From Hymenobacter sp. IS2118 (GTDB taxonomy: Bacteria > Bacteroidota > Bacteroidia > Cytophagales > Hymenobacteraceae): a stretch of 56,787 bases of DNA. Both the position numbers and the translations under genes were made by a program. Position 1 is the first letter of the stretch, and every line of letters begins with the position of its first letter. Shown in pieces: positions 25,709 through 33,801 of the stretch. Location of the stretch: assembly GCF_000715495.1 (NCBI RefSeq), contig NZ_JNLX01000098.1:1-56787 (forward strand), given 5' to 3'. Under the pieces are notes generated by a model. The model was not told where the DNA came from. It made no database searches and saw nothing but the letters and a program-made list of their open reading frames with translations.

Positions 25709-25742
25709 AAAAACGCCCGCTGCACACGTAGCGGGCGTTTTT
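25709..25742. terminator. Bidirectional terminator after leuS
   Basis: AAAAACGCCCGCT pairs with AGCGGGCGTTTTT around an 8-base loop. It lies between leuS and the convergent toxin remnant. Confidence 0.9.
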
Positions 25743-25746
25743 GATG

Positions 25747-26079
25747 TTAAACCAATCCGTTTTCTCTCAGTAATTCATCACGCTCCTTATCCGAAATAGA
25801 ATCCTGTTCGGACTTACCATAAATTGTCAGCAGGTAAATTTTCTTCCCGACGATTTTAACGCAGGTAATAACGCGGGCACCGCCGCTTTTGCCGGTGTTT
25901 TTGGATTTAATACGCATATGAACTTTGAAGCAGTCGCGCCCCAGCACATCGCCTAGCGAGGGAGCCGATTCTAATTCGTCAAGTAATCGTTCGTCATCAC
26001 CATCCGTGGACGCATATTTCTTTCGGAAGCGCCGGATGTTGCGCTCGAACCGGTCGGTAGCAATGACTTCGAAACTTAT
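25747..26079 (-). pseudogene. RelE/HigB-like toxin, apparent loss of start codon (ATA)
   Basis: The intact frame encodes 110 residues beginning ISFEVIATDRFERNIRRFRK and ending DELLRENGLV, the size and pattern of a RelE/ParE-superfamily mRNA-cleaving toxin (VKIVGKKIYLLTIYGKSEQD near the end is typical). The expected start codon at 26079-26077 reads ATA. It overlaps the antitoxin stop TAA as ATAA, exactly where an ATGA overlap would be usual. A single G-to-A change would turn ATGA into ATAA: it keeps the antitoxin stop and removes the toxin start. The next ordinary start in frame is GTG at 25947, which would remove 44 residues. It could still be expressed weakly from ATA. Its partner upstream is frameshifted. 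Confidence 0.7.
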
Positions 26080-26323
26080 TTTTCTGCACGTAACTCCGCC
26101 AGCAGCTCACGAGCTGTTTTGAGCTTAATCTTTCCCTGCTGGTGCAACTCCACTTCGTTCAGCGCTTCGCGGAAATCGTCAATCCACTCCTGTTGCTCGG
26201 GGGTGTACTTTTGGGCTTGGGCAGCGCCACGGCTTTGGCTTTGATGGCAAAGGGCAGGGCTTTGACCAGCTTCATCAGCGGAGCAAACTGGTCGTCGGGA
26301 ACGGTGAGAATAACTTGGCGCAT
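26076..26323 (-). pseudogene. Antitoxin of the RelE-like pair, frameshifted
   Basis: Two frames each give half of one protein. From ATG 26323 the reading is MRQVILTVPDDQFAPLMKLV and on to AKAVALPK. The second half, KYTPEQQEWIDDFREALNEV to ARELLAELRAEK, is in another frame and ends at 26076. The distance is 248 bases, one short of a multiple of three, so one base has been lost around 26211-26218. Restoring it would give about 82 residues. It could be a sequencing error, since the whole case rests on one base. The sequence resembles small DNA-binding antitoxins placed before RelE-like toxins. Upstream GTATTTTGC may be the old promoter. Confidence 0.68.
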
Positions 26324-26488
26324 AATGCAAAATACGTGGTTTAGCAAGCAACTGCCGAAGCCTGACGGTTGGTTCAGCTACCACGCGCAACTTCCAAAAG
26401 CAGCGGAAACGGCCGGGGCGGCGTGGTACTCCGCACCCCGTTTGCATCTTTGCCGGCGATACCGTTTCAACTCCTAACCTGCTCCTTG

Positions 26489-29080
26489 ATGCGTACCATA
26501 CCCTTTGCCACCAGCTTGCGGGCCGGTAGCTGCTGGCTGCTGCTGCTTAGCTTACTCGCTTTCACCGCCCGCGCCCAAACCAGCGATGCCGCCGGCCCGC
26601 TGCTCACGCCCGAACAATTCCTGGGCTATAAGCTCGGCGCGCAGTTCACGCCCCACGCCGAGCTGCTGCGCTACGTGGCCCACATCACGGCCCACACGCC
26701 CGGCCGCATGAAACTGGTGCGCTACGGCAGCACCTACGAGCAGCGCCCGCTGGAAGTAGTGCAGATTGCCAGTCCCGAAACCTTTGGCCGGCTCGAAGAC
26801 GTGCGCCGCAATAATCTGCGCCTGGCGGGGATTGAAAGCGGCGCGGGCCGGGTGCAGGAGCCGGGCGTGTGCTGGCTGAGCTACAACGTGCACGGCAACG
26901 AGGCCGTGAGCTCCGAAGCCGTGATGCAGGTGCTCTACGACCTGGCCAACCCCCAGGACCAGCAGATGCAGGACTGGCTCAAGAACACCGTCGTCATCGT
27001 GGACCCCTGCATCAACCCCGACGGCCACGACCGGTATGTGAACTGGTACAACCGCGTGCGCAACCAGCAGCCCAATGCCAACCCCGATTCCTGGGAGCAC
27101 CACGAGCCCTGGCCCGGCGGCCGGTTCAACCACTACTATTTCGACCTGAACCGCGACTGGGCCTGGCAAACCCAGCAGGAAACCCGCCAGCGCATCTCCC
27201 TCTACAACCAGTGGCTGCCCCAGGTCCACGCCGATTTTCACGAGATGGGCCCCAACAGCACTTACTACTTCTCGCCCGCCGCCAAGCCCTACCACGCCGA
27301 CCTCACGGCCTGGCAGCGCCAGTTCCAGGGCGTGCTGGGCGACTACAACAAGGTGGCTTTTGATAAAAACAACTGGCTGTATTTCACCCGCGAAGTCTAC
27401 GACCTGTACGCGCCCACCTACGGCGACACCTGGCCCAGCTTCAACGGCGCCATCGGCATGACTTATGAGCAGGGCGGCGGCGGCCCCGCCGGCCTGGCCT
27501 ACGCCCGCCTCGACGGCGACACCCTCACGCTGGCCCAACGCATTGCGCACCACCACGCCGCCAGCCGCGCCACCATTCAGGCCACCGCCGAGCGCCACGA
27601 CGACCTGCTGCGCGAGTTCCAGCGCTACTTCGGCAACGCTGCCACCAAGCCCCAAGGCGAGTATAAAAGCTACGTAATGGCGGCCGGCAACGACCCCGGC
27701 CAGCTCCGCGCCTTCACCCAATACCTCGACCGCAACCAGATTCGCTACGGTTACGCACCCAAGCGAATAAAAACCAAGGCTTTCAACTACTACACCGGGA
27801 AAACCAGCGACGTACAGATTGAGCCCCGCGACGTAGTTATCAGCATGTACCAGCCGAAATCGACGCTGGTCAAGGTGCTATTCGAGCCCCGCCCGCAGCT
27901 CGAAGACTCCCTCACCTACGACATCACTTCGTGGGCGCTGCCCTACGCTTTCGGCCTGAAAGCCTACGCCGTGGCCGGCCGACTCGATGCTTCCGGAGCC
28001 GCCGCCCCCGCGCCAGCCGTAACGGGCAGCGCCGCCGCCGCCGATGCCCGTCCTTACGCCTACCTCGCCCGCTGGAACAGCTTGCAGGACATCCGTTTCC
28101 TGAGCCGCCTGCTGCAACAGAAAGTGAAGGTGCGCTACGCCGAAAAGGCGTTTGAGGCCGAAGGCCAGCGGTACGCGCCCGGCACGCTCATCATCACCCG
28201 CACTGGCAACGAGGCCCTGGGCGCGCGGTTCGACCAGCTGGTGCGGGCCCAGGCCGACTCGGCCGGCACCACAGTTCTGGCCGTGAAATCGGGCTTTTCT
28301 ACCACCGGGAGCGATTTGGGCTCCGGCTCGGTACGCTTCGTGAAGCGGCCCAACGTGGCCGTGGTGGCCGGGCAGGGCATCGACCCGACCGCGTTTGGCG
28401 AGGTGTGGCACTTCTTCGAGCAGCAGCTGGGTTACCCACTCACGGTACTGGGCACCGACTACCTCAGCCGCGTGTCGCTCAGCAAATACGACGTGCTGAT
28501 TTTGCCCGACGGCAATTATACCGACGTGTATTCTGACCGTAGCCTCGAAGCCCTCAAAGCCTGGGTGCGCGACGGCGGCCGCCTCATCGCATTGGAGGGC
28601 GCAGCCAGATTTTTAGCCGATAAAAAGGGCTTCCTGCTGAAAACCAAGGCCGTCGATTCTACGGCCATCAAAAAAGAACAGAAGGCCAATCCCTACCTGG
28701 CCCTGCGCCGCTACGGCGACGCCGAGCGCGACGATGCCGGGGATGCCGTGCAGGGCAGCATCTACCGCGTGCAGCTCGATAACACCCACCCGCTGGCCTT
28801 CGGCTACGGCAACACCTACTTCGCCCTGGTGCGTAACCCGCTCAAATATAGCTTTCTGCCTCAAGGCGGTTGGAACGTGGGCGTCATCAAAAAGGATAGC
28901 TACTCCGCCGGCTTCACTGGCAGCAAAGCCCGCAAGGAGCTAAGCGACACTTTCGTAGTCGGGGCGCAGGACATGGGCCGCGGCTCCGTGGTGTACCTGG
29001 GCGATAACCCGCTATTCCGTGCCTTCTGGCAGGGCGGCAAGCTGCTCTTCGGCAACGCCGTTTTTCTGGTGGGCCAGTAA
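26489..29080 (+). CDS. Secreted M14-family zinc carboxypeptidase
   Basis: An 863-residue exported metallopeptidase. A signal peptide covers residues 1-29 (ending TARAQ). The M14 catalytic domain covers about 40-380 with the first zinc motif in NVHGNEAVSSEAV (HxxE pattern), a substrate-binding RDWAW region and the second zinc His in QVHADFHEMGP. The C-terminal half (about 420-863) contains a class I glutamine-amidotransferase-like/DUF region (YDVLILPDGNYTDVYS). This long form is common in Bacteroidota and is thought to digest peptides or proteins outside the cytoplasm. No CTD sorting signal for type IX secretion is obvious. ATG 26489 was chosen because the signal peptide starts there. A near-consensus box CATCTTTG at 26445 precedes it. 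Confidence 0.88.
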   Translation: MRTIPFATSLRAGSCWLLLLSLLAFTARAQTSDAAGPLLTPEQFLGYKLGAQFTPHAELLRYVAHITAHTPGRMKLVRYGSTYEQRPLEVVQIASPETFGRLEDVRRNNLRLAGIESGAGRVQEPGVCWLSYNVHGNEAVSSEAVMQVLYDLANPQDQQMQDWLKNTVVIVDPCINPDGHDRYVNWYNRVRNQQPNANPDSWEHHEPWPGGRFNHYYFDLNRDWAWQTQQETRQRISLYNQWLPQVHADFHEMGPNSTYYFSPAAKPYHADLTAWQRQFQGVLGDYNKVAFDKNNWLYFTREVYDLYAPTYGDTWPSFNGAIGMTYEQGGGGPAGLAYARLDGDTLTLAQRIAHHHAASRATIQATAERHDDLLREFQRYFGNAATKPQGEYKSYVMAAGNDPGQLRAFTQYLDRNQIRYGYAPKRIKTKAFNYYTGKTSDVQIEPRDVVISMYQPKSTLVKVLFEPRPQLEDSLTYDITSWALPYAFGLKAYAVAGRLDASGAAAPAPAVTGSAAAADARPYAYLARWNSLQDIRFLSRLLQQKVKVRYAEKAFEAEGQRYAPGTLIITRTGNEALGARFDQLVRAQADSAGTTVLAVKSGFSTTGSDLGSGSVRFVKRPNVAVVAGQGIDPTAFGEVWHFFEQQLGYPLTVLGTDYLSRVSLSKYDVLILPDGNYTDVYSDRSLEALKAWVRDGGRLIALEGAARFLADKKGFLLKTKAVDSTAIKKEQKANPYLALRRYGDAERDDAGDAVQGSIYRVQLDNTHPLAFGYGNTYFALVRNPLKYSFLPQGGWNVGVIKKDSYSAGFTGSKARKELSDTFVVGAQDMGRGSVVYLGDNPLFRAFWQGGKLLFGNAVFLVGQ

Positions 29081-29109
29081 GTATTTTGTAACCCTTCCTG
29101 CTATTCGCT

Positions 29110-29208
29110 TTTTCACCGCAGAAAGCGCAGAAGGATTCGCAGAAAGGCCGCAGAAGAACAGCATCTGCGGTCTTTCTGCGAATCCTTCTGCGCTTTCTGC
29201 GGTGAAAA
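29110..29208. repeat. Perfect-type hairpin of GCAGAAAGCGCAGAAGGATTC
   Basis: A long inverted repeat: the left arm from TTTTCACCGCAGAAAGCGCA is mirrored by a right arm ending TGCGCTTTCTGCGGTGAAAA, with only one or two mismatches. It lies just after the carboxypeptidase gene and may also act as a terminator. Confidence 0.88.
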
Positions 29209-29252
29209 CACTCGAAAACTAGAATTCCCTATAGTAGCTCAACGATTGTTTC

Positions 29253-29331
29253 CCGCAGAGGTCGCAGAGGTAAAACTGCAGAGGTTCGCAGATTTCTAAC
29301 AGCCTACGCTGAGAACCTCTGCGGTTTCACC
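29253..29331. repeat. Second hairpin of GCAGAGGTTCGCAG words
   Basis: GCAGAGGTCGCAGAGG and CTGCAGAGGTTCGCAG on the left face GAGAACCTCTGCGG on the right. The CGCAGAG words resemble those of the neighbouring 29110-29208 element but the stems differ. Confidence 0.65.
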
Positions 29332-29408
29332 ACTTTGTGAAACATATCAGCAAGCAGACGGACAGGCAGAAGCGAAGCTACCGAAACGTGAGATACGGAA
29401 TCAATTAT

Positions 29409-29416
29409 TAACTTTG
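29409..29416 (+). promoter_or_regulatory. TAACTTTG -7 box for the MpaB-like gene
   Basis: An exact TAnnTTTG match 22 bases ahead of the ATG at 29439, in an AT-rich context. Confidence 0.5.
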
Positions 29417-29438
29417 TATTTCAAAGTTCTTTATAATC

Positions 29439-30275
29439 ATGCCTTATTTCGTCGCTCCTGATTCCATCGTTCGCCGCATCTGGGGCACTTCCGACACCGT
29501 GCTGTTCATCTTTGCCGGGGCCGCCGCCGAGTTCGCGCTCAATATGGCCGTGGACTGGCTTTACTTCACCGGCCGCCTGCCTGCCGACCCGCTGGGCCGC
29601 CTGTTTTCGACGGTGGACTACGCCCGCCGCATCGTGTTTGCCGACCGTGCCGGGGCCGAAAAAGCCATCGATACCATTGCCGCCATTCACGGTGCGGTAG
29701 AGGCCCGGCGTGGGCAGTCCATCCCCACCTGGGCCTACCGCGACGTGCTGCTTATGCTCATTGCGTATTCCATTCGGGCTTTTGAAATTTTAGAAAAGCC
29801 CCTCACACCGCTCGAAAAAGAAGAAATAACCGATGTATTCTGCCGCGTGGGCCGGCGCATGGGCATCCCTGACTTACCCAATTCATACGCGGCCTGGCAA
29901 TTGGCGCGCACGCAACACCTGGCCGCCAATACTGCTGTCAGTACCCACACCCGGCACCTGTACCAACAGTACCGCAAGCACCTGGGCGGCCCGCGCTATG
30001 CGCTGCTACGGGCCGTGCAGGGCCTCGTGGTACCGGCCGGCGTGCGGGACAAGCTCCAACTGCCCGGAGGTCTGTGGATAAGCCCGGCCGTGGCGTTCTA
30101 CCGCCTCACTAGCCGCTGGCGCTTCAGTCAGTTGGCCAAAAACGCCCTGCTTCCGGCCGCGTACCAGGCCCGCATTCTGGCGTTGGATGCGGCTTCGGTC
30201 GATGTGGTTTCGGCTCCGTTGGTAAGTCCTGCGGCCGGGCAATGTCCTTTCCGTCACCTTGCGCTCAAGGCGTAA
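29439..30275 (+). CDS. MpaB-like oxygenase (DUF2236)
   Basis: A 278-residue protein of the oxygenase MpaB/Lcp-like family (DUF2236), whose characterised members bind heme b and oxidise hydrophobic substrates such as latex or the side chain of mycophenolic acid precursors. Typical segments are SDTVLFIFAGAAAEFALN and ALNMAVDWLYF near the start, PTWAYRDVLLMLIAY in the middle and RLFSTVDYARRIVF with conserved Arg residues. No signal peptide. The reaction of this copy is unknown. It is followed 13 bases later by a small DUF2809-like gene on the same strand, so the two may be cotranscribed. Confidence 0.75.
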   Translation: MPYFVAPDSIVRRIWGTSDTVLFIFAGAAAEFALNMAVDWLYFTGRLPADPLGRLFSTVDYARRIVFADRAGAEKAIDTIAAIHGAVEARRGQSIPTWAYRDVLLMLIAYSIRAFEILEKPLTPLEKEEITDVFCRVGRRMGIPDLPNSYAAWQLARTQHLAANTAVSTHTRHLYQQYRKHLGGPRYALLRAVQGLVVPAGVRDKLQLPGGLWISPAVAFYRLTSRWRFSQLAKNALLPAAYQARILALDAASVDVVSAPLVSPAAGQCPFRHLALKA

Positions 30276-30288
30276 TTCCATCCGCTCC

Positions 30289-30690
30289 ATGCTGTGTTTT
30301 CGCAAAGGATACTTCCTGATTTCCTGTGGCTTGTTGCTACTGGAGGTTCTCATCGCCCTGTTTGTGCACGACCGGATTATCAGACCGTACGCGGGCGATT
30401 TTTTGGCTACCATTTTTGTGTATTGCTTGTTCAGCAGCTTTGTGCGGGCTTCGGTCGGGCGGCTGGCGCTGGTGGCCCTGGCGTTTTCCTATCTCATTGA
30501 GGGCCTGCAGTACATCAACCTGCTCGACCGGCTGGACTGGCATTCGCGGGCGGCACGCATCGTCTTCGGCAGTCATTTTGAGTGGAGCGACCTACTGGCC
30601 TACACGCTGGGGGCACTGCTGGTAGTGGGCCTCGAATACGCGCGGCCAGGTGGGAGGGCGCCGGCCCAAAAGTTAGCTGGAGAAAGGTAG
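30289..30690 (+). CDS. DUF2809-like small membrane protein
   Basis: A 133-residue protein with about four hydrophobic helices (roughly 8-25, 34-52, 60-78 and 102-122) and a conserved ALAFSYLIEGLQYINLLDRL stretch with WSDLLAYTLGA, features of DUF2809 proteins. Function unknown; it is an inner-membrane protein. ATG 30289 is preferred to TTG 30259, which would add ten poorly conserved residues. It directly follows the MpaB-like gene. Confidence 0.72.
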   Translation: MLCFRKGYFLISCGLLLLEVLIALFVHDRIIRPYAGDFLATIFVYCLFSSFVRASVGRLALVALAFSYLIEGLQYINLLDRLDWHSRAARIVFGSHFEWSDLLAYTLGALLVVGLEYARPGGRAPAQKLAGER

Positions 30691-30853
30691 TGGCCCGCCG
30701 CCTTTTTGCGTTAAAAAAAGCCCTGCCGATGCAACGACAGAGCTTCTCAGGCAGCTTTGTAAACCAATGAGCAAGCAACCGCCTGCGTTGAATCATTCGC
30801 GCTGAGCGGGTTTGCTGCGGTATCCCTCAATAAATTAACGCAGCCTGGCGCCA

Positions 30854-31198
30854 CTACATCGTGGCACGCAGGGCTTTGGGCAGCGAAGCCCGCACCAAGT
30901 CATACGAATGGTCAATTAGTGCGCGGAGTTGACCCAGCGGAGCACCCGTCCCAATCAGGACGGTGTTCCAGTGCTTCTTGTTCATGTGGTAGCCGGGCAG
31001 CACGTAGTCGTGGGCTTCGCGCAGCTCGGCGGCCCGCTCGGGGTCGCACTTCAGGTTGATGCTGCCGAAGGTATCGATGTCGGTGAGGGCGAAAATCTTG
31101 CCGCCGACTTTGAACACGAGGGTCTCGGGACCGAATGGCGTTTCCTCGGTCACGCCGGGCTTGGCCATGCAATAGTCCCGGAAATCCTCAATATTCAT
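30854..31198 (-). CDS. MmcQ/YjbR-family DNA-binding-like protein
   Basis: A 114-residue protein of the MmcQ/YjbR family (MNIEDFRDYCMAKPGVTEET, then FKVGGKIFALTD, LREAHDYVLPGYHMNKKHWN). Members have a double-wing fold and are annotated as putative DNA-binding proteins; the cell role is not established. ATG 31198 starts the conserved helix and length equals that of the family. It lies 12 bases after a 57-residue small protein gene on the same strand, so they probably share a transcript. Confidence 0.88.
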   Translation of the reverse strand: MNIEDFRDYCMAKPGVTEETPFGPETLVFKVGGKIFALTDIDTFGSINLKCDPERAAELREAHDYVLPGYHMNKKHWNTVLIGTGAPLGQLRALIDHSYDLVRASLPKALRATM

Positions 31199-31210
31199 CG
31201 GGCCGGCTAC

Positions 31211-31384
31211 TTAGATTACGTAGCGGAAAAACATTACCACCAGGCACACCAGAAACATCGCCAAGCTGAGCTTATTGATGAAGTGCATGGTCTTCATGTT
31301 GAAATTGGTTTTGCGATTTGCGTCTTTGCCACGGAAGTAATAACCGAGGACCGGACCGAAATTAAAGAGGTTTTTACCGTTCAT
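31211..31384 (-). CDS. Small single-pass membrane protein (57 residues)
   Basis: A short gene: from ATG 31384 it reads MNGKNLFNFGPVLGYYFRGK, then DANRKTNFNMKTMHFINKL and a hydrophobic helix (SLAMFLVCLVVMFF) before a short tail and TAA at 31211. The layout of a polar N terminus, a KTNFN segment and one C-terminal membrane helix is like small conserved Cytophagales proteins I recall (DUF6728-like, not verified). Function unknown. It sits directly upstream of the MmcQ/YjbR gene with a 12-base gap. Confidence 0.68.
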   Translation of the reverse strand: MNGKNLFNFGPVLGYYFRGKDANRKTNFNMKTMHFINKLSLAMFLVCLVVMFFRYVI

Positions 31385-31499
31385 GGCAGGAGGTAGTTAG
31401 GTTCGGAAAGATAACAAAAGGCACGGCAGAATGATTGATGGGCGCGCTGATTTTTTCAATATTTCTGGCCTGAAAGTCGGTATTTTCAAGCATTTAAGC

Positions 31500-32240
31500 T
31501 CACCCTTGCCAACGCGCAAACCGTCGTTCGCGCCAGTGCAACCCGGCGGGCAGTTCCGATGCCGAGAATTCCAGGTGCAGCACCCGGCGCGGCTGGTTGC
31601 TGGTGCTGCGGTTGGAAGCGTGCAGCACCAGCGGCCGCATCAGCATGACGCCACCCGCCGGGACCTCGCAAACCGTCGAATGCTGCGTGAGCCCGGGCAA
31701 CGCCGCCGGCAGCACCACCCCAAGCTGGTGCGAGCCAGGCACGACATGGAGCGCCCCGTTGCTGGCGTCACAGTCGTCGAGGTGAATTCGGATGGTGCAG
31801 CTGTTTTGCAAAATCGCCAGCGGAGGCTGCACCGAAACCCCTTCCGCCTTGCTCGTCCACGGGCCAAAACCCGCCAAATCGGTCCGGCGGTCCACGTTAA
31901 TCATCAGGTCCTGATGCCAGGGCACAAACCAGTTTGATAACGCGGGCTTGTCGAAATAGATGGATTTGACCGAGTGGCAGCCGCCAGAGAAAAGCTGACT
32001 CAGGAGCTTGCATAATGCTGGGGTGTGCAGCAGTGGCACCAAATCGGGCACTTTGCCCAGCACGTCCCGGATGGCAAATACCTCTCTGCTTCGGCGGGCA
32101 TCAGGTGCCCCGGCAGTGGCACTTTCCAGACAGTTGAGCATCGCGGCTACTTCAGCCGGCTCAAAGAGCTTGGGTAATTTGAGGTAGCCATCGGCCTGCA
32201 ACTGCCCGGCCGGATTGTTCGTGGAAGCGCTTACATTCAT
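31500..32240 (-). CDS. Phytanoyl-CoA dioxygenase (PhyH) family protein
   Basis: A 246-residue Fe(II)/2-oxoglutarate-dependent dioxygenase. The iron ligands are visible: H109 and D111 in VPWHQD and the distal H207 in RPLVLHASN; the Arg in RRVLHLEF binds oxoglutarate. ALHVVPGSHQLG is the usual loop before the distal His. Family members hydroxylate lipids, amino acids or natural products; the substrate is not readable here. ATG 32240 opens the domain. It is divergent from the small SnoaL-like gene with a 67-base gap. Confidence 0.87.
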   Translation of the reverse strand: MNVSASTNNPAGQLQADGYLKLPKLFEPAEVAAMLNCLESATAGAPDARRSREVFAIRDVLGKVPDLVPLLHTPALCKLLSQLFSGGCHSVKSIYFDKPALSNWFVPWHQDLMINVDRRTDLAGFGPWTSKAEGVSVQPPLAILQNSCTIRIHLDDCDASNGALHVVPGSHQLGVVLPAALPGLTQHSTVCEVPAGGVMLMRPLVLHASNRSTSNQPRRVLHLEFSASELPAGLHWRERRFARWQG

Positions 32241-32307
32241 GCTCCGACAAAGCTACACCCCGCATGCAAGCGCAACCCTCCGCTTCACCCGCCGCCATTA
32301 CCTATAC

Positions 32308-32775
32308 ATGACTAAATTTCTTACCCCAATCCTGTTTTTCCAGCTGCTTTGCGCTGGCTTCGGGGCCCAGGCCCAAACCACGGCCCCTGAAACCGCCGAC
32401 GTTAAGAAAACCATCACCGCTTTTTTCGATGGCATGCGCCAGGGCGACAGCACCGCCGTGCGCCGCACCCTGGCCCCCGGCGCTGTGTTTCACACCATCG
32501 TCGCCAAGGCTGGCGTGACCGAAGTGAAGCCCGAAAGCCTGCTGGATTTCCTCAAAGCCGTGGGCACGCCGCACCCCAAAGTTTGGGATGAGCGCATCAG
32601 CTTCGCCAGCGTTTTGATTGATGCCAACCTGGCCAGCGTCTGGACGCCCTACGAGTTCTACCTCGGCGGCACCTTCAGCCACTGCGGCTACAATTCGTTT
32701 CAATTAGTCAAGCTGGCTGACGGGTGGAAAATTGCGCACGTTATTGACACGCGGCGCAAGGAGAAGTGCAGGTAG
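32308..32775 (+). CDS. Secreted NTF2/SnoaL-like protein
   Basis: A 155-residue protein. A signal peptide covers residues 1-24 (ending FGAQAQ). An NTF2/SnoaL-like fold then begins ADVKKTITAFFDGMRQGDST, with AVFHTIVAKAGVTE, VWTPYEFYLGGTFSHCGYNS and a final strand FQLVKLADGWKIAHVIDTR. Members are small binding proteins or enzymes with many roles, and this one is exported. ATG 32308 was chosen because the signal peptide starts there; upstream codons do not look like protein. No catalytic residues can be assigned with confidence. Confidence 0.75.
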   Translation: MTKFLTPILFFQLLCAGFGAQAQTTAPETADVKKTITAFFDGMRQGDSTAVRRTLAPGAVFHTIVAKAGVTEVKPESLLDFLKAVGTPHPKVWDERISFASVLIDANLASVWTPYEFYLGGTFSHCGYNSFQLVKLADGWKIAHVIDTRRKEKCR

Positions 32776-32845
32776 AATCAGATGGCACAATCAGCCGGTT
32801 TTCTGCGTTAACTTAGCATATTACCCACCGCTACACCAGTTCCCG

Positions 32846-33055
32846 ATGAAGCTTACACTCGTCATTCGCCAAGGCAAATCTCAATTGATTGGCCAGCTTA
32901 AAGAAATTCCCGGTGTTCTCACGCAAGGCCACACCCTTGAGGAAGTAAAGGAAAATATTACCGATGCGTTGGCGCTCTACCTGGAAGATGCCCGGGAAGA
33001 TTATGCTGCCGACACTGCCGGAATAATCTCACAGGAAGAACTGGAATTCGCATAA
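32846..33055 (+). CDS. hicB: HicB-family antitoxin
   Basis: A 69-residue HicB-like protein with the partial RNase H-like fold: MKLTLVIRQGKSQLIGQLKE, PGVLTQGHTLEEVKENITDA and ALALYLEDARED. This is the pseudo-RNase H domain that covers the HicA active site; a DNA-binding C terminus is absent or very short, so autoregulation may be indirect. ATG 32846 starts the domain. HicA follows 6 bases downstream, so the antitoxin is first, the reverse of the Escherichia coli order. Confidence 0.85.
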   Translation: MKLTLVIRQGKSQLIGQLKEIPGVLTQGHTLEEVKENITDALALYLEDAREDYAADTAGIISQEELEFA

Positions 33056-33061
33056 TCCAGC

Positions 33062-33247
33062 ATGAAGCGCGGCAAGTTCGTCAAGTACCTCGAAGCCAAT
33101 AACTGCCCGCTGCATCGCCACGGCAGCCGGCACGATATCTATACAAACGAGCTAACGGGCAAACGCACCAGCGTCCCCCGTCACAGTGATATCGATGAGG
33201 AATTATGCAAAGAAATCTGCAAGCAATTGGGTATTCCGAAGGTATAA
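33062..33247 (+). CDS. hicA: HicA-family mRNA interferase toxin
   Basis: A 61-residue HicA toxin with a dsRBD-like fold that cleaves mRNA. It reads MKRGKFVKYLEANNCPLHRH, with the catalytic His in the GSRHDIY segment (usual G-S-H motif), TGKRTSVPRHSDIDEELCKE and a final helix ICKQLGIPKV. Full length for the family and intact. It is directly behind hicB, forming a complete two-gene toxin-antitoxin system about 6.5 kb from the decayed RelE-type pair. Confidence 0.87.
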   Translation: MKRGKFVKYLEANNCPLHRHGSRHDIYTNELTGKRTSVPRHSDIDEELCKEICKQLGIPKV

Positions 33248-33357
33248 CGCTACTGTTACGCCCCTTCAACGTGAGCGACGAGCGCTACGACAATATGCAG
33301 TTCACCGCACAGGGCTTGCGGCTAATTGACGTGGGTATTTCGGTATTGCAACAGTAA
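33247..33357 (+). pseudogene. Possible C-terminal coding remnant after hicA
   Basis: Directly after hicA, one frame reads TLLLRPFNVSDERYDNMQFT, then AQGLRLIDVGISVLQQ and a stop. It has the composition of real coding sequence but no start, and the next lines also contain short coding-like stretches with stops. I take it for the end of a gene cut when the HicBA cassette was inserted. I cannot name the family with confidence. Confidence 0.35.
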
Positions 33358-33459
33358 GTCGACACGTCTTTTACTGCGGCTTACGCACAGTGGAAATTGG
33401 CCGAACTGGCGTTTTTGCTGGCGCGGTGAAGCTGTTTATAAAGTAGTGGAACTATGCTT

Positions 33460-33783
33460 TTATAAACTTAAAAACTCACGTACTACCTGAAAATCAACAC
33501 CGCATACCTGGACTTCAATATCATCAAAACCCTCAACATCTTCAATACAAATTCCACCTTGTGCGGTCAATATTCCAGAAACCTGACTTACGGTAACTAA
33601 TTCTATTTCTTGAAGCTTCTGCCAGTCAGGACGTTTATTATGAGCACGGAAAAATTGCTGAAAATCTGCATAATACTCATTCGAAGCCTGTAGCTTACCG
33701 CCTATCACGCCCATTGAGGAATCTACGACTCGTGCCTCGACAATACCCAACCGGATATGACCGGCCATCAACTGTATTTCCAT
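33460..33783 (-). CDS. Hypothetical protein, AT-richer than neighbours
   Basis: A 107-residue protein (MEIQLMAGHIRLGIVEARVV to VCGVDFQVVREFLSL). No signal peptide, membrane helix or recognised motif; it looks like a small alpha/beta domain. Its base composition is clearly more AT-rich than ispG next to it, so it probably arrived with the HicBA cassette. ATG 33783 was chosen over TTG 33792. It ends facing hicA and starts 18 bases from the end of ispG on the same strand. Confidence 0.6.
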   Translation of the reverse strand: MEIQLMAGHIRLGIVEARVVDSSMGVIGGKLQASNEYYADFQQFFRAHNKRPDWQKLQEIELVTVSQVSGILTAQGGICIEDVEGFDDIEVQVCGVDFQVVREFLSL

Positions 33784-33801
33784 AATCGCCAACGCAATTA
33801 T

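Larger units (their letters stand above)
29081..29438. other. Intergenic region with two hairpin repeats
   Basis: 358 bases with no gene. It holds the repeats at 29110-29208 and 29253-29331, then the promoter box of the MpaB-like gene. Confidence 0.7.
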
